From contig OZ244933.1 of assembly GCA_965222065.1 (NCBI GenBank), positions 1,860,001 through 1,924,000 of the forward strand: a stretch of 64,000 nucleotides of DNA, in the 5' to 3' direction. The position numbers and the translations under genes were made by a program. A model generated the notes under the pieces. The model was given only the letters and a program-made list of their open reading frames with translations, made no database searches and was not told the origin of the DNA. Shown in pieces: positions 8,049 to 16,900 of this stretch; the first letter of the stretch is position 1; the number at the start of each line of letters is the position of its first letter. Source of the DNA: GM7GCV1 sp965222065 (GTDB lineage: Bacteria; Pseudomonadota; Gammaproteobacteria; Pseudomonadales; GM7GCV1).

Positions 8049-8168
8049 CCTTGTTCCAATAGTTCCAATAATAGAAATGCAGGATTACAGATAACCCATT
8101 TTCTTCAATTGCATTGCCATAATTGGGTAAGCTGCTTAAATAGCACTTCGCTTTTGGGGAAAATGACG

Positions 8169-9392
8169 ATGAACAAGCTAATTCGAAGACTGTTCACTGG
8201 TTCAATACTGTTGATTCTGGCGAGCTGTGCCCAGGTGCAAACAGCGCAGGACGACACCAGCCTGCATCAACGTATCATCACCCTCGATACCCATATCGAT
8301 ATTCCCATTGAGCTGGGCCTGGATTCCGCCGATCCGGGCGTCGATGGGCCCATGCAGGTCGACCTGCCAAAAATGCGCGAAGGTGGTCTGGATTCAGGGT
8401 TCTTTATTGTCTACGTAGGGCAGGGCGCGATGACCGACGAAGGCTATGCCGAGGCCTACACCAGGGCGCAGGACAAATTTACCGCCATCGAGCGTATGCT
8501 GGACATGTACCCCGACCAGATTCAGCTGGCCACCAGCCCCGACCAGCTGGAAGCCATTGTTAACGACGGCAAACTGGCCGCCGCCATTGGCGTGGAAAAC
8601 TCCTATCCACTGGGCCCTGACCTGGCCCACCTGCAAGAGTTTTACGATCGCGGTGCACGCTATGCCTCGCTTACCCATTTCGGTCACAACCACTTTGCCG
8701 ACAGCTCGGTTGGCCGGGGCGAGCACGACGGCGTCCCTGAGCCCGTCAACAACGGCATTAGCGAACTGGGCTATCAATTGATCGACGAGCTAAACCGTCT
8801 GGGCATTATGGTGGACATCTCCCACACCTCGCCGGAAACCACCATCCAGGCCGCCGAGTACTCCAAGGCGCCGATTATTGCCTCCCACTCGGGCGTGCGT
8901 GCCCTTTACGACCACCCGCGCAATATGTCGGATGAAGAGATAAAAGCCGTGGCAGAAAAGGGCGGCGTAATCCAGCTGGTGGCCTTTGACAGCTACATGC
9001 GTAGCGTCAGCGATGAAGAACGACAAGCGATTATCGAGATCCGTGAAAACATGGGGCTAACAGGCGAAGGCTGGCGACAGCGCATGACCCAGGATCTGGA
9101 AGGCGAGTTACGCCAACGATCCGCTCGTCTTCACGCACAGTTCCCGCGCGCCACCGTCGCCATGCTGGTCGATCATATTGATTACGTGGTGGACCTGGTC
9201 GGCGTTGATCACGCTGGCATCTCCTCTGACTTTGGTGGCGGTGGCGGTATTCACGGCTGGGACCATGCCGGCCAAACGCCCGTCATTACCGAAGAACTTT
9301 TGAGCAGAGGCTACTCGGAAGAAGACATTGCCAAAATATGGAGCGGCAACCTACTGAGAGTTTGGCGCGCCGCAGAACAGGCCAGCGAATAA
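8169..9392 (+). CDS. Membrane dipeptidase (peptidase family M19), lipoprotein
   Basis: Zinc dipeptidase of the renal dipeptidase family. The start at 8169 (MNKLIRRL) is preferred over in-frame ATGs at 8109 and 8163 because GGGGA lies about 8 bases upstream and it gives a clean lipoprotein signal with lipobox LASC. The mature enzyme opens with the metal motif DTHIDIP and carries LTHFGHNHFADS, a VDISHTS motif, SHSGVR and a late GISSDFGGGGG segment, all expected for M19. It probably cleaves dipeptides or D-amino-acid dipeptides at the envelope. It appears monocistronic, and a degenerate family A repeat starts 8 bases after the stop. Confidence 0.9.
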   Translation: MNKLIRRLFTGSILLILASCAQVQTAQDDTSLHQRIITLDTHIDIPIELGLDSADPGVDGPMQVDLPKMREGGLDSGFFIVYVGQGAMTDEGYAEAYTRAQDKFTAIERMLDMYPDQIQLATSPDQLEAIVNDGKLAAAIGVENSYPLGPDLAHLQEFYDRGARYASLTHFGHNHFADSSVGRGEHDGVPEPVNNGISELGYQLIDELNRLGIMVDISHTSPETTIQAAEYSKAPIIASHSGVRALYDHPRNMSDEEIKAVAEKGGVIQLVAFDSYMRSVSDEERQAIIEIRENMGLTGEGWRQRMTQDLEGELRQRSARLHAQFPRATVAMLVDHIDYVVDLVGVDHAGISSDFGGGGGIHGWDHAGQTPVITEELLSRGYSEEDIAKIWSGNLLRVWRAAEQASE

Positions 9393-9400
9393 GCAGAAAC

Positions 9401-9430
9401 GGGGTCGGAGCAAAAACTTACTCTGACCCA
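9401..9430. repeat. Degenerate palindromic repeat family A copy
   Basis: Reads GGGGTCGGAGCAAAAAC then TTACTCTGACCCA, so both arms are recognisable but carry several substitutions compared with the perfect copies. It sits 8 bases after the dipeptidase stop and is the most decayed intergenic A copy in the window. Confidence 0.85.
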
Positions 9431-9464
9431 AAAATACCAATTGCCTTTCCCGGATTCCATTTTC

Positions 9465-9595
9465 GTCATTCCCAATCCCCACCGTCATCCCCGCGCACAA
9501 GGTGAATTGCGAAGCAAGAGAGGGCAGCCCGGGCTGGGCGGGTATCCACTAAGAAACAATTCACTGAACTAGATTCCCGCCTAGGCGGGAATGAC
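9465..9595. repeat. MITE-like element with GTCATTCCC termini
   Basis: About 131 bases bounded by GTCATTCCC and the inverted GGGAATGAC. It contains a perfect 20-base palindrome ATTCCC-GCCTAGGC-GGGAAT at 9573-9592. The layout ATTCCC-N8-GGGAAT is that described for Neisseria dRS3 repeats, and similar elements occur in many proteobacteria. It fills most of the 344-base gap between the dipeptidase gene and manC. No coding potential was seen. Confidence 0.65.
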
Positions 9596-9613
9596 AATTA
9601 CGTTGGTGTTAAC

Positions 9614-9634
9614 TAAAGGTCTGACACCGAATTA
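9614..9634. repeat. Palindromic repeat family B, right-arm fragment
   Basis: A 21-base match to the right arm of family B (TAAAGGTCTGACACCGAATT plus A) with no partner arm nearby. It directly follows the MITE-like element, which may have disrupted a full copy. It lies 102 bases upstream of the manC start. Confidence 0.85.
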
Positions 9635-9736
9635 AACAGACAGAGACCCATTTTCTCGTTGGCGCCACACAACCAGCCCCATTCTGGGTAGAATAGCCAG
9701 CTTCGAACAAAGCCCGATTACCAAACAAGGATACGC

Positions 9737-11197
9737 ATGTTAGTTCCCGTCATTATGGCCGGCGGTTCCGGAACCCGACTCTGGCCCATGTCTCGCAAAT
9801 ATCTGCCCAAACAGTTTCTGCGCCTGACTTCGGAAAACACCATGCTGCAAGATACGCTTTTGCGCCTGAAAGGCCTGGATATCGGTAAGCCCATTATTGT
9901 GGCGGGAGACGACCACCGCTTCCTGGTGGCCGAACAACTGCGTGAACTTGGCATGGAGGCCGACATCCTCCTTGAGCCCGAAGGCAAAAACACCGCCCCG
10001 GCCATTGCGCTGGCTGCCAACTGGGCCCTTACAAGGGGTCAGAGTCAGGACTCTGACCCCACAATTAACCTCCTCGTTCTCGCCGCTGACCACGTTATCC
10101 AAAACGTTAGTGCCTTCCAGCACGCCGTACAGCAAGCCAGCCAAATTGCCAATAATGGCATGTTGGTCACCTTCGGCATTGTGCCCACCGAACCACATAC
10201 CGGTTACGGATACATCAAATATTCCAGGGGTCAGAGTCAGGACTCTGACCCCAAATTTCCCTCTGACCCCAACTTTCACAAAGTCGACGCCTTCGTCGAA
10301 AAACCCGACACCCAAACCGCACAAGAATACCTGGATAGCGGCGACTACCTCTGGAACAGCGGCATGTTCCTGTTTGGTGCCCAAAACTACCTGGACGAAC
10401 TCAGTGCTTTCGCCCCCAATATTGCCGGGCCCTGTGCCAGATCCGTTGAAGGGGCTAAAACCGATCTCGACTTTATTCGTGTCGACGTCGATGCCTTTAA
10501 ACAAAGCGCCGAAGACTCCGTCGACTACGCCGTGATGGAAAAAACCCAAAACGCGGCCGTTATTCCACTGGATGCCGGCTGGAGCGACGTCGGCAGCTGG
10601 ACCAGCCTGTGGGACATTGCCAACAAAGATGCCAATGGCAACCACATTGCAAACTGCCAGGCCATCCTGGAAGATACCCAAAACTGCATGATCATGGGCG
10701 AGCAGGAAAGAATGATCGCCACCCTGGGCGTAGAAGACCTGGTGATCGTTGACACCAAGGACGCACTACTGGTGGCTAACAAGAATTCTATACAGGACGT
10801 AAAGAAGGTAGTGACCGCCGTCAAAAAGGCCGACGGCAAACACGACGAATTCCACCGCGTGGTCTACCGCCCCTGGGGCCATTACGACTCCATCGACAAT
10901 GGCGAACGCCACCAGGTTAAACGCATTACCGTAAAACCCGGCGAAAAACTCAGCGTGCAAATGCACCACCACCGCGCCGAACACTGGGTAGTGGTGGCAG
11001 GTACTGCCGTGGTCACCCGCGACGAAGAAACCCTGACCCTGTCAGAAAACGAATCCGTCTACCTGCCCATAGGCTGCGTACACGCCCTGGAAAACCCCGG
11101 CAAGATTCCTCTGGAACTTATTGAAGTGCAGTCAGGCTCTTATCTGGGCGAAGACGATATTGTGCGGTTTGAGGATAGGTATGGGCGAACAAAGTAG
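9737..11197 (+). CDS. manC: Mannose-1-phosphate guanylyltransferase / mannose-6-phosphate isomerase
   Basis: Bifunctional enzyme that supplies GDP-mannose for polysaccharide or O-antigen. At 486 aa it has an N-terminal nucleotidyltransferase domain (GGSGTRLWP at 10-18, EGKNTAPA, ADHVI, FVEKPD, DYAVMEKT) and a C-terminal cupin isomerase domain (YRPWGHYDS, QMHHHRAEHW, VQSGSYLGEDD). Two segments are foreign to the family: residues about 100-108 and 164-178, both reading RGQSQDSDP and encoded by family A-type palindromes. They fall between conserved blocks, in positions that are length-variable in AlgA-type homologues, so the enzyme is probably still functional. A ugd gene converges from downstream, fitting a sugar-nucleotide locus. 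Confidence 0.94.
   Translation: MLVPVIMAGGSGTRLWPMSRKYLPKQFLRLTSENTMLQDTLLRLKGLDIGKPIIVAGDDHRFLVAEQLRELGMEADILLEPEGKNTAPAIALAANWALTRGQSQDSDPTINLLVLAADHVIQNVSAFQHAVQQASQIANNGMLVTFGIVPTEPHTGYGYIKYSRGQSQDSDPKFPSDPNFHKVDAFVEKPDTQTAQEYLDSGDYLWNSGMFLFGAQNYLDELSAFAPNIAGPCARSVEGAKTDLDFIRVDVDAFKQSAEDSVDYAVMEKTQNAAVIPLDAGWSDVGSWTSLWDIANKDANGNHIANCQAILEDTQNCMIMGEQERMIATLGVEDLVIVDTKDALLVANKNSIQDVKKVVTAVKKADGKHDEFHRVVYRPWGHYDSIDNGERHQVKRITVKPGEKLSVQMHHHRAEHWVVVAGTAVVTRDEETLTLSENESVYLPIGCVHALENPGKIPLELIEVQSGSYLGEDDIVRFEDRYGRTK
10035..10060. repeat. In-frame palindromic insertion 1 within manC
   Basis: A 26-base variant of family A with arm GGGGTCAGAGTC, centre AG and mirrored arm. Compared with the intergenic form, the TAAAAATTTA centre, which would place a stop in this frame, is replaced by TCAGGA. 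It is therefore read through as Arg-Gly-Gln-Ser-Gln-Asp-Ser-Asp-Pro, in the loop before the LLVLAADHVI strand. Confidence 0.93.
10227..10270. repeat. In-frame palindromic insertion 2 within manC, with extra half arm
   Basis: The same 26-base variant at 10227-10252, followed by a further half arm CTCTGACCCC at 10261-10270. Translated in the same frame as insertion 1, it gives RGQSQDSDP again and then KFPSDPN. It sits between the conserved GYGYIK and FVEKPD blocks. Confidence 0.92.
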
Positions 11198-11304
11198 CTT
11201 CCAGTTCATATGTTGTGACTGGCTTAGTAGGTTATTTATTAATGATGGCCCGCTACGAGCGTGATTTCCGAAATACGGTTTTCGTTGGCGGTGATTGTAG
11301 GTTT

Positions 11305-11322
11305 TAAGCTGGTGCCAGCTTA
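11305..11322. other. Short inverted repeat between convergent manC and ugd
   Basis: TAAGCTGG-TG-CCAGCTTA, an 8-base stem with minimal loop in the 162-base convergent gap. It could be a weak bidirectional transcription stop, but there is no U-tract immediately after it on either strand. Confidence 0.35.
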
Positions 11323-11359
11323 TGGTGCCGTTTATAGCGCTATTGGATACAGAATTATT

Positions 11360-12541
11360 CTAAAGATCACTGCCGTAAAGGTCCCTTGTATACAACTTCT
11401 CCTTCACATCCATAATCTCATCCGTTAGACGGTTGGCAACGATTACATCGCAGTCCTGCTTGAACTGTTCCAGGTCTTTGTAGACTTTGGATTTAAAGAA
11501 TTCGTCTTCTTTCAGCACGGGTTCGAATACCACCACTTCAATCCCCTTGGCCTTGATGCGTTTCATGATGCCCTGGATGGCACTGGCGCGGAAGTTGTCG
11601 GAGCCGGCTTTCATCACAAGTCGATAAACACCGACTTTTTTTGGATTCTTTTGGATGATGCTGTTGGCGATGTGGTCCTTGCGTGTGGAGTTGGCATCGA
11701 CAATGGCCTTAATGAGGTTGTTGGGTACATCGGAGTAGTTGGCCAGCAGTTGCTTGGTATCCTTGGGCAGGCAGTAGCCGCCGTAGCCAAAGGAGGGGTT
11801 GTTGTAGTGGTTGCCGATGCGTGGGTCCAGGCTGACGCCTTCGATTATCTGTTTGGTGCTCAGGCCGTGGTTTTCGGCGTAGCTGTCCAGCTCGTTAAAG
11901 AAGGCAACCCGCATGGCCAGATAGGTGTTGGCAAAGAGTTTGACGGCCTCGGCCTCGCTGTCGCTAATAAACAGTACGGCGATATCTTCTTTTTTGGCCC
12001 CTTGTTTTAGCAGATTGGCAAAGATGTGGGCGCGTTCGCTGTCTTCGCCCACGATAATGCGCGAGGGGTACAGGTTGTCGTACAGGGCCTTGCCTTCACG
12101 CAGAAACTCGGGCGAGAAGATCAGGTTGTCCGTGCCGTGTTCTACTTTGGCTTCGTTGGTAAAGCCGACCGGAATGGTGGATTTAATAATCATCACGGCA
12201 TCGGGGTTAATGGCCTTCACGTCCTTGATGACGGATTCCACGGTGGAGGTATCGAAGTAGTTGGTTTGGGGGTCGTAGTTGGTAGGGGTGGCAATGATGA
12301 CGTAGTCCGCCCCGGTATAGGCCTGGTTTTTGTCTGTGGTGGCCGTCAGGTTTAGGTGGTTGTTCGCCAGGCACTCTTCGATTTCCTTGTCTTCAATGGG
12401 CGATTTGCGCTGGTTGATCAGGTCGACTTTTTTCTGGTCGATATCCAGAGCCACCACTTCGTTGTGTTGGGCGAGGAGTACGGCGTTGGACAGGCCGACA
12501 TAGCCGGTACCGGCCACGGCGATTTTGTACGTCTTGCTCAT
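11360..12541 (-). CDS. ugd: UDP-glucose 6-dehydrogenase
   Basis: Oxidises UDP-glucose to UDP-glucuronate with NAD+. The 393 aa are collinear with the short enterobacterial Ugd. The N-terminal NAD domain has AGTGYVGLSN at about 10-19. Other markers are IKSTIPVGFT, the substrate-loop SPEFLREGKA, the catalytic Cys257 in FGYGGYCLPKDTKQL, and a C-terminal UDP-binding domain ending in YTRDLYGSDL. The length and many conserved segments favour the E. coli-type enzyme over the longer 430-470 aa type. Convergent with manC, it fits a capsule or exopolysaccharide precursor function. Its product is a precursor for uronic-acid polymers or for lipid A modification. Confidence 0.94.
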   Translation of the reverse strand: MSKTYKIAVAGTGYVGLSNAVLLAQHNEVVALDIDQKKVDLINQRKSPIEDKEIEECLANNHLNLTATTDKNQAYTGADYVIIATPTNYDPQTNYFDTSTVESVIKDVKAINPDAVMIIKSTIPVGFTNEAKVEHGTDNLIFSPEFLREGKALYDNLYPSRIIVGEDSERAHIFANLLKQGAKKEDIAVLFISDSEAEAVKLFANTYLAMRVAFFNELDSYAENHGLSTKQIIEGVSLDPRIGNHYNNPSFGYGGYCLPKDTKQLLANYSDVPNNLIKAIVDANSTRKDHIANSIIQKNPKKVGVYRLVMKAGSDNFRASAIQGIMKRIKAKGIEVVVFEPVLKEDEFFKSKVYKDLEQFKQDCDVIVANRLTDEIMDVKEKLYTRDLYGSDL

Positions 12542-12621
12542 TGCGATCTTCGGGTTCCGTTCATTCGAAAGCCGTGTAGTTTACCTGTTGATATGACGAT
12601 TTGGTGAAATCAGATAAATAT

Positions 12622-12651
12622 GGGGTCAGAGTAAAAATTTACTCTGACCCC
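12622..12651. repeat. Palindromic repeat family A copy between ugd and phoB starts
   Basis: Perfect copy with AA centre. The symmetry extends into the flanks (AAATAT and ATATTT), giving about 40 bases. It is the only standalone A copy in the window not placed next to a stop codon. It lies about 36 bases upstream of the candidate Pho box of phoB. Confidence 0.95.
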
Positions 12652-12686
12652 ATATTTTATTGCCAGATTTAGACACTATTGCGATA

Positions 12687-12715
12687 GTGTCATGCGAACG
12701 TCACATAAGCTTCAT
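12687..12715 (+). promoter_or_regulatory. Candidate Pho box upstream of phoB
   Basis: Three 7-base elements at exact 11-base periodicity: GTGTCAT (12687), ACGTCAC (12698) and GCTTCAT (12709). The PhoB consensus is CTGTCAT-N4-CTGTCAT. The match is imperfect, but the spacing and position (about 45-73 bases before the ATG) fit autoregulation of phoB. Confidence 0.65.
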
Positions 12716-12759
12716 AAAATCCGCGGCATTGAAACATTTTCCTGTGATCAGGTTTATCT

Positions 12760-13452
12760 ATGGATACAAAGACTGTACTGATTGTTGATGACGAAGCCGC
12801 GATTCGCGACATGCTTCGCGTGGCGTTGGAGATGGCAAATTTCCACTGCATTGAGGCGAAAAATGCCTACGAGGCCCAGGTCAGTATCGTCGACGATCTG
12901 CCCGATCTGGTGTTGCTCGACTGGATGATGCCGGAAGTCAGTGGCATCGAATTGTTACGGCGATGGCGTCGCAACCCGGAGACCAAGAAGATCCCGGTGA
13001 TTATGCTTACCGCCAAGGCTGAGGAAGAATCACTGGTCAAGGGGCTGGATGCCGGTGCCGACGATTATATTTCCAAACCGTTTTCTCCCCGTGAGCTGGT
13101 GGCGCGTATCAAGACCATCTTCCGCCGTGTGGCGTCAGAGATCTCGGATTCTCCCATTTCGATTGATGAGCTAACGATGGATCCGGCGGCCAGATCGGTT
13201 ACCATTACTGGCAAACCGGTGAATCTGGGCCCCACGGAGTACCGGCTGCTTGAGTTCTTCCTGATGCATCAGAACCGTGCGTTTACCCGGGAGCAGCTGC
13301 TAAACAATGTCTGGGGTAACAATGTGTATATTGATGAGCGTACGATCGACGTTCACATCCGGCGTTTACGCAAGGCGCTGGAGCCCTATGGCTATGAGAA
13401 TTACGTTCAGACTGTGCGCGGCTTTGGATACCGGATGGCCTCGCCGGAGTAA
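12760..13452 (+). CDS. phoB: Phosphate regulon response regulator PhoB
   Basis: The 230-aa OmpR-family regulator has a receiver domain with acidic pocket DDE at 10-12, phospho-acceptor Asp54 (LLDWMMPE) and conserved Lys in ISKPFSP. Its C-terminal winged helix contains LGPTEYRLLEFF, YIDERTIDVHIRRLRKAL and VQTVRGFGYR. The LDWMMPE and GPTEYRLL segments are characteristic of PhoB. It binds Pho boxes during phosphate starvation. Unusually, no phoR follows: the next gene is a small opposite-strand protein preceded by repeats, so the kinase must be elsewhere. A candidate Pho box precedes phoB, and near-perfect boxes precede the receptor gene 0.5 kb downstream. Confidence 0.93.
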   Translation: MDTKTVLIVDDEAAIRDMLRVALEMANFHCIEAKNAYEAQVSIVDDLPDLVLLDWMMPEVSGIELLRRWRRNPETKKIPVIMLTAKAEEESLVKGLDAGADDYISKPFSPRELVARIKTIFRRVASEISDSPISIDELTMDPAARSVTITGKPVNLGPTEYRLLEFFLMHQNRAFTREQLLNNVWGNNVYIDERTIDVHIRRLRKALEPYGYENYVQTVRGFGYRMASPE

Positions 13453-13457
13453 TTGAG

Positions 13458-13481
13458 TAATTCGGTGTCAGACCTTTAATT
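13458..13481. repeat. Palindromic repeat family B, left-arm fragment
   Basis: A 24-base left arm (TAATTCGGTGTCAGACC...) without its right arm, 5 bases after the phoB stop. A family A copy follows 15 bases later. Confidence 0.85.
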
Positions 13482-13496
13482 ATCCGAAGTAAATAT

Positions 13497-13526
13497 GGGG
13501 TCAGAGTAAAAACTTACTCTGACCCC
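13497..13526. repeat. Palindromic repeat family A copy after phoB
   Basis: A 30-base copy with one substitution in the centre (AAAAAC in place of AAAAAT). It lies between the 3' ends of phoB and the small ribbon-helix-helix-like gene, 6 bases from the latter's stop. Confidence 0.93.
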
Positions 13527-13532
13527 AACTTT

Positions 13533-13715
13533 TTAGTCGTCGATAAAATCTTTGTGCTTTTTGACGAACTTGCGAATGAATTTTCGGATTTCCCGGGCGG
13601 CTGTGGTATCCGATTCGTCACAGATATCCAGGAACCGGTCGCGCTCTACCCGATTAATCCGGATGATCAATTGGGAATTTTTGGGTTTCTTTTTGTCTTT
13701 TTTCTTGCCAGCCAT
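13533..13715 (-). CDS. Small basic ribbon-helix-helix-like protein (paralogue 1)
   Basis: The 60-aa protein has a lysine-rich N-terminus (MAGKKKDKKKPKN), a strand-like SQLIIRIN and two predicted helices (VERDRFLDICDES and TAAREIRKFIRKFVKKH). This strand-helix-helix order is that of Arc/CopG-type DNA-binding dimers. A clear paralogue lies at 23435-23620 with the same spacing and the shared core DICDE-DT-AARE-R. No partner toxin or target is apparent. The ATG at 13715 fits the paralogue's length. A DNA-binding or nucleoid role is likely from the fold and charge, but the function is unknown. Confidence 0.75.
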   Translation of the reverse strand: MAGKKKDKKKPKNSQLIIRINRVERDRFLDICDESDTTAAREIRKFIRKFVKKHKDFIDD

Positions 13716-13817
13716 CCGCTATCCGGGTGAAGAAATTCAGGCCTGCATTCTACTCAAATCACGCTTGTATAGACAACGGCGATCGCCGGCATAAGCAGCG
13801 TTTAGCCAATAGATAAC

Positions 13818-13868
13818 CTGTCATTTTACTGTCATTGAATCGGCACTTGATTGTCATCTTCTGTTGAT
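13818..13868 (+). promoter_or_regulatory. Tandem Pho boxes upstream of TonB-dependent receptor
   Basis: CTGTCATTTTACTGTCAT at 13818-13835 consists of two perfect CTGTCAT elements with 4-base spacing. A second box with TTGTCAT at 13851, exactly in the 11-base phase, is followed by TGTTGAT at 13862-13868. The array ends about 110 bases before the receptor ATG, so PhoB-dependent activation under phosphate limitation is strongly suggested. Confidence 0.88.
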
Positions 13869-13976
13869 ACCTTGCCTGCGGAATAGAGGTAGGGAGCTTG
13901 CCTGCTTAAACGCCGCAACCCTGAAACTTTGAAATTCCGCTAAACCGAAACACAGTTCTATTTGTCTGGATTTTGA

Positions 13977-16900
13977 ATGAAAAATCACGCCTTTTTTAGA
14001 TGTCTGGTTGCTTTTTTACTGGGCATTACCTCTTTTTCTGTACTTGCTGAAGATGAGCTTGCCGTATTCGTTTCGCGGGATGGCGCCCCCTTGTCCGGTG
14101 CCTTGGTGCGTCTGGACGGTAGTCAGCAAGAAGAGCTTTCGTCAGCGGGTCTGGCTGAGCTGGATCTGTCAGGCGGTGGCCATAGCCTGCAGGTAATCCA
14201 GGACGGACAGGTTCTTTACAGCATGCGTATGGACAGTGCCGATGGCCAGTATATCGATGTGGCTATCATGTTTGAATCGGGCAGTGACAGCCCGCAAACC
14301 TTCATCGAACACTATTTTCGTTCCGAGTCGGTATCTGAGCGATCAAATGCCCCTTGGGGTATCTACCAGGGTCGCGTCATTCTGTCAGGTGATGGAGCAG
14401 AAGGGGCGGTGGTAGAGCTTGAGGGTGTTGGCGAGGTCATTACCGATGCCGATGGCCAGTTCCAGATTGAGGCTCCCAGAGGCTTTTATAACCTGAATGT
14501 TTCTCATAGCGAGGCCAGCAGGCCGATAGAAGACAGGACGGTTCGCGTCATATCGCGATTAACCCAAAACGAAGAAATTTTTCTGGCATCTGCCAGTGCA
14601 TCAGGGATGCAGGGTCTGGCCATACAGATGCCGGAAATGGGCCAGATCGAAGAAGCCACCATTGTCGCCACGATGAACCTGTCGAGTTTTGGCGAGAGCG
14701 AGGAGTTCTCCAGCGGTGTGGTTAACACCATGGGTATTGAGGAACTGGCGCGCTTTGGCGGTTCCGATGTGGCTGCGTCCATCGGTCGCATGCCGGCGAT
14801 TACTGTACAGGACGACAAATATGTATTTATCCGTGGTCTCGGTGGCCGCTACATCACGACGACCCTTAACGGATCCACCATGCCAAGTACCGACCCGACC
14901 AAGCGTACGGTGCCGCTGGATTTGTTCCCGAGCAACATGGTGCAGCAACTGGATGTGCTCAAGACATTCCAGGCACGCATGCCTGGTGAAAGCACCGGCG
15001 GTAATCTGGTCATCAACACAAGGGCATTCCCGGATCAGCGTACAGGAAAGATTTCGGTAAGCATGGGCGGCAACACCGCGGTCAGCGGCAAGGATGTTGC
15101 GGTGGATCCCATTGATGGCGATTTTGATATTTTCGGTTTTGAAGATGGTTCTTCCAGAAATGAACCCGGGGCAGTGAAGGCCATTTCAAAGCTTTTCGAT
15201 AGCGAAGCCGGAGATGAGCTTTCCCCTAACCAGGAAAGAAAACTCAATTATGTGGCGAGCCTCATGCTGCTCGACGATATGGATTTGGTCACTGAGAGCG
15301 CTGACCCGGATTTCTCCCTGGGCGCCAATTACGGTGATGTTTTCTATATAGGTGATGCCGAGCTGGGCTTCTTTGCTGCCGGTAATTACAGCAATGCCTG
15401 GTCTCGCCAGGATGACGGCATCGAGCGTACTTACCTGGCTGGCACAGAGCCGGGAACGGTCGGCGATATCGCTGATGACTTTATGACGGACGAAGTGGCC
15501 AATGTCATCGACCTGAGCGGCATGTTGTCGATTGGGATGAACATCGGTGACAGCAGCTTTGAATCGGTCACATTGATTTCACGCAATACCGAGAGCTCGG
15601 TAAAAACGACCCAGGGCAAGGATGGCGATTCACTTAATCCCACCCAGTTTCACACCATTATCTGGGAAGAGCGCCAGTTCGTTTCCCAGCAGTTTCGTGG
15701 CGAGCATTACTTTGATTCGGTCATCGCCGAGTGGCAGGTGACCGGCAGCCAAGCATGGCGTTACGCGCCGGATCGTCGCGAGGTCCGGTTTAACCAGAAT
15801 TCTGAAAACGCTCCCTATGTATTGAACGTGGCGGATGCCGGTCGTCGCTGGGATGAGCTCGAAGACAATAACCTGGACGGATCCTTTGATCTGGATTGGG
15901 ATCTGCAACTTATTGACCAGTGGGATACCCGACTGGAGTTGGGCGCCCAGGCCATTCACCGCGAACGTGAGACCGAATCGGCCACTTACGGCTGGCTGGG
16001 TAACCGTTTTGTCGTTGACGTCAATTCGCCGAACCTGCAATTCAGCGAAGTTATCAATCTGGAGACTATTACCGGCGACCAGGCGACAGGCTTTGCCTTT
16101 AACGAGGAAACCCTGGCCAGTGACGAATACGACGCCGAAATGGACCTCAACAGTCTGTATCTGTCCACAGAGAACAGTTACAACAATCTGGTCGATGTGA
16201 TCATTGGCGTTCGTTACGAAGATTTCCAGCAAGTCACCGACACCTTTGAGCTGGCAGGTGCGCAGGACGCGGTCCAGTCAAGGCTCGACCAGACGGAAAC
16301 CCTGCCAAGTCTTGGCGTTAACTGGTATTACGCCGACGGCCAGCAATTGCGTTTTGCTGCTTCCCAAACCGTATCTCGACCGGATTTCAAGGAAACCTCA
16401 AACGCCGTGTTCTACGACGATGAGTTCAGTGATGTACGGGTGCGTGGTAACCCGCTGCTGAAAATTTCCAGCATCGATAACTACGATCTGCGCTGGGAGT
16501 ATTACGGCGAATACGAAGACACACTCAAAGTGGCGCTGTTTTACAAGGATATCGAAAACGCCATTGAGCGCGTCGCCCTGACAGCATCCGGTACCGCTGG
16601 TAACAGCCGAACGTTTTCCAACGCCGATGCGGCGGAGCTGTACGGTTTTGAAATTGATGCCCGCAAGGACTTTCCACTAAACGAAGGCTATACCCAGTCT
16701 GTGTTTGTGTCGGGTAACGCCGCAATTATTGAGTCCGAATCCAGGGTGTTTGGCCAGCGTACACGCAAGCTCCAGGGACAACCCGACTATACCTTTAACC
16801 TGATTCTTGGCTGGGACGATCTCGAACACAACCAGGAATTTACCCTCCTGTTTAACCAGAACGGCGAGAGTATTCGCGATGTCGGTATCTCCGGACAGCC

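Noticed and set aside
9740..10681. 313-codon frame antisense to manC
   Set aside because: Shadow of manC; no domain or ribosome site, and the manC frame is well supported.
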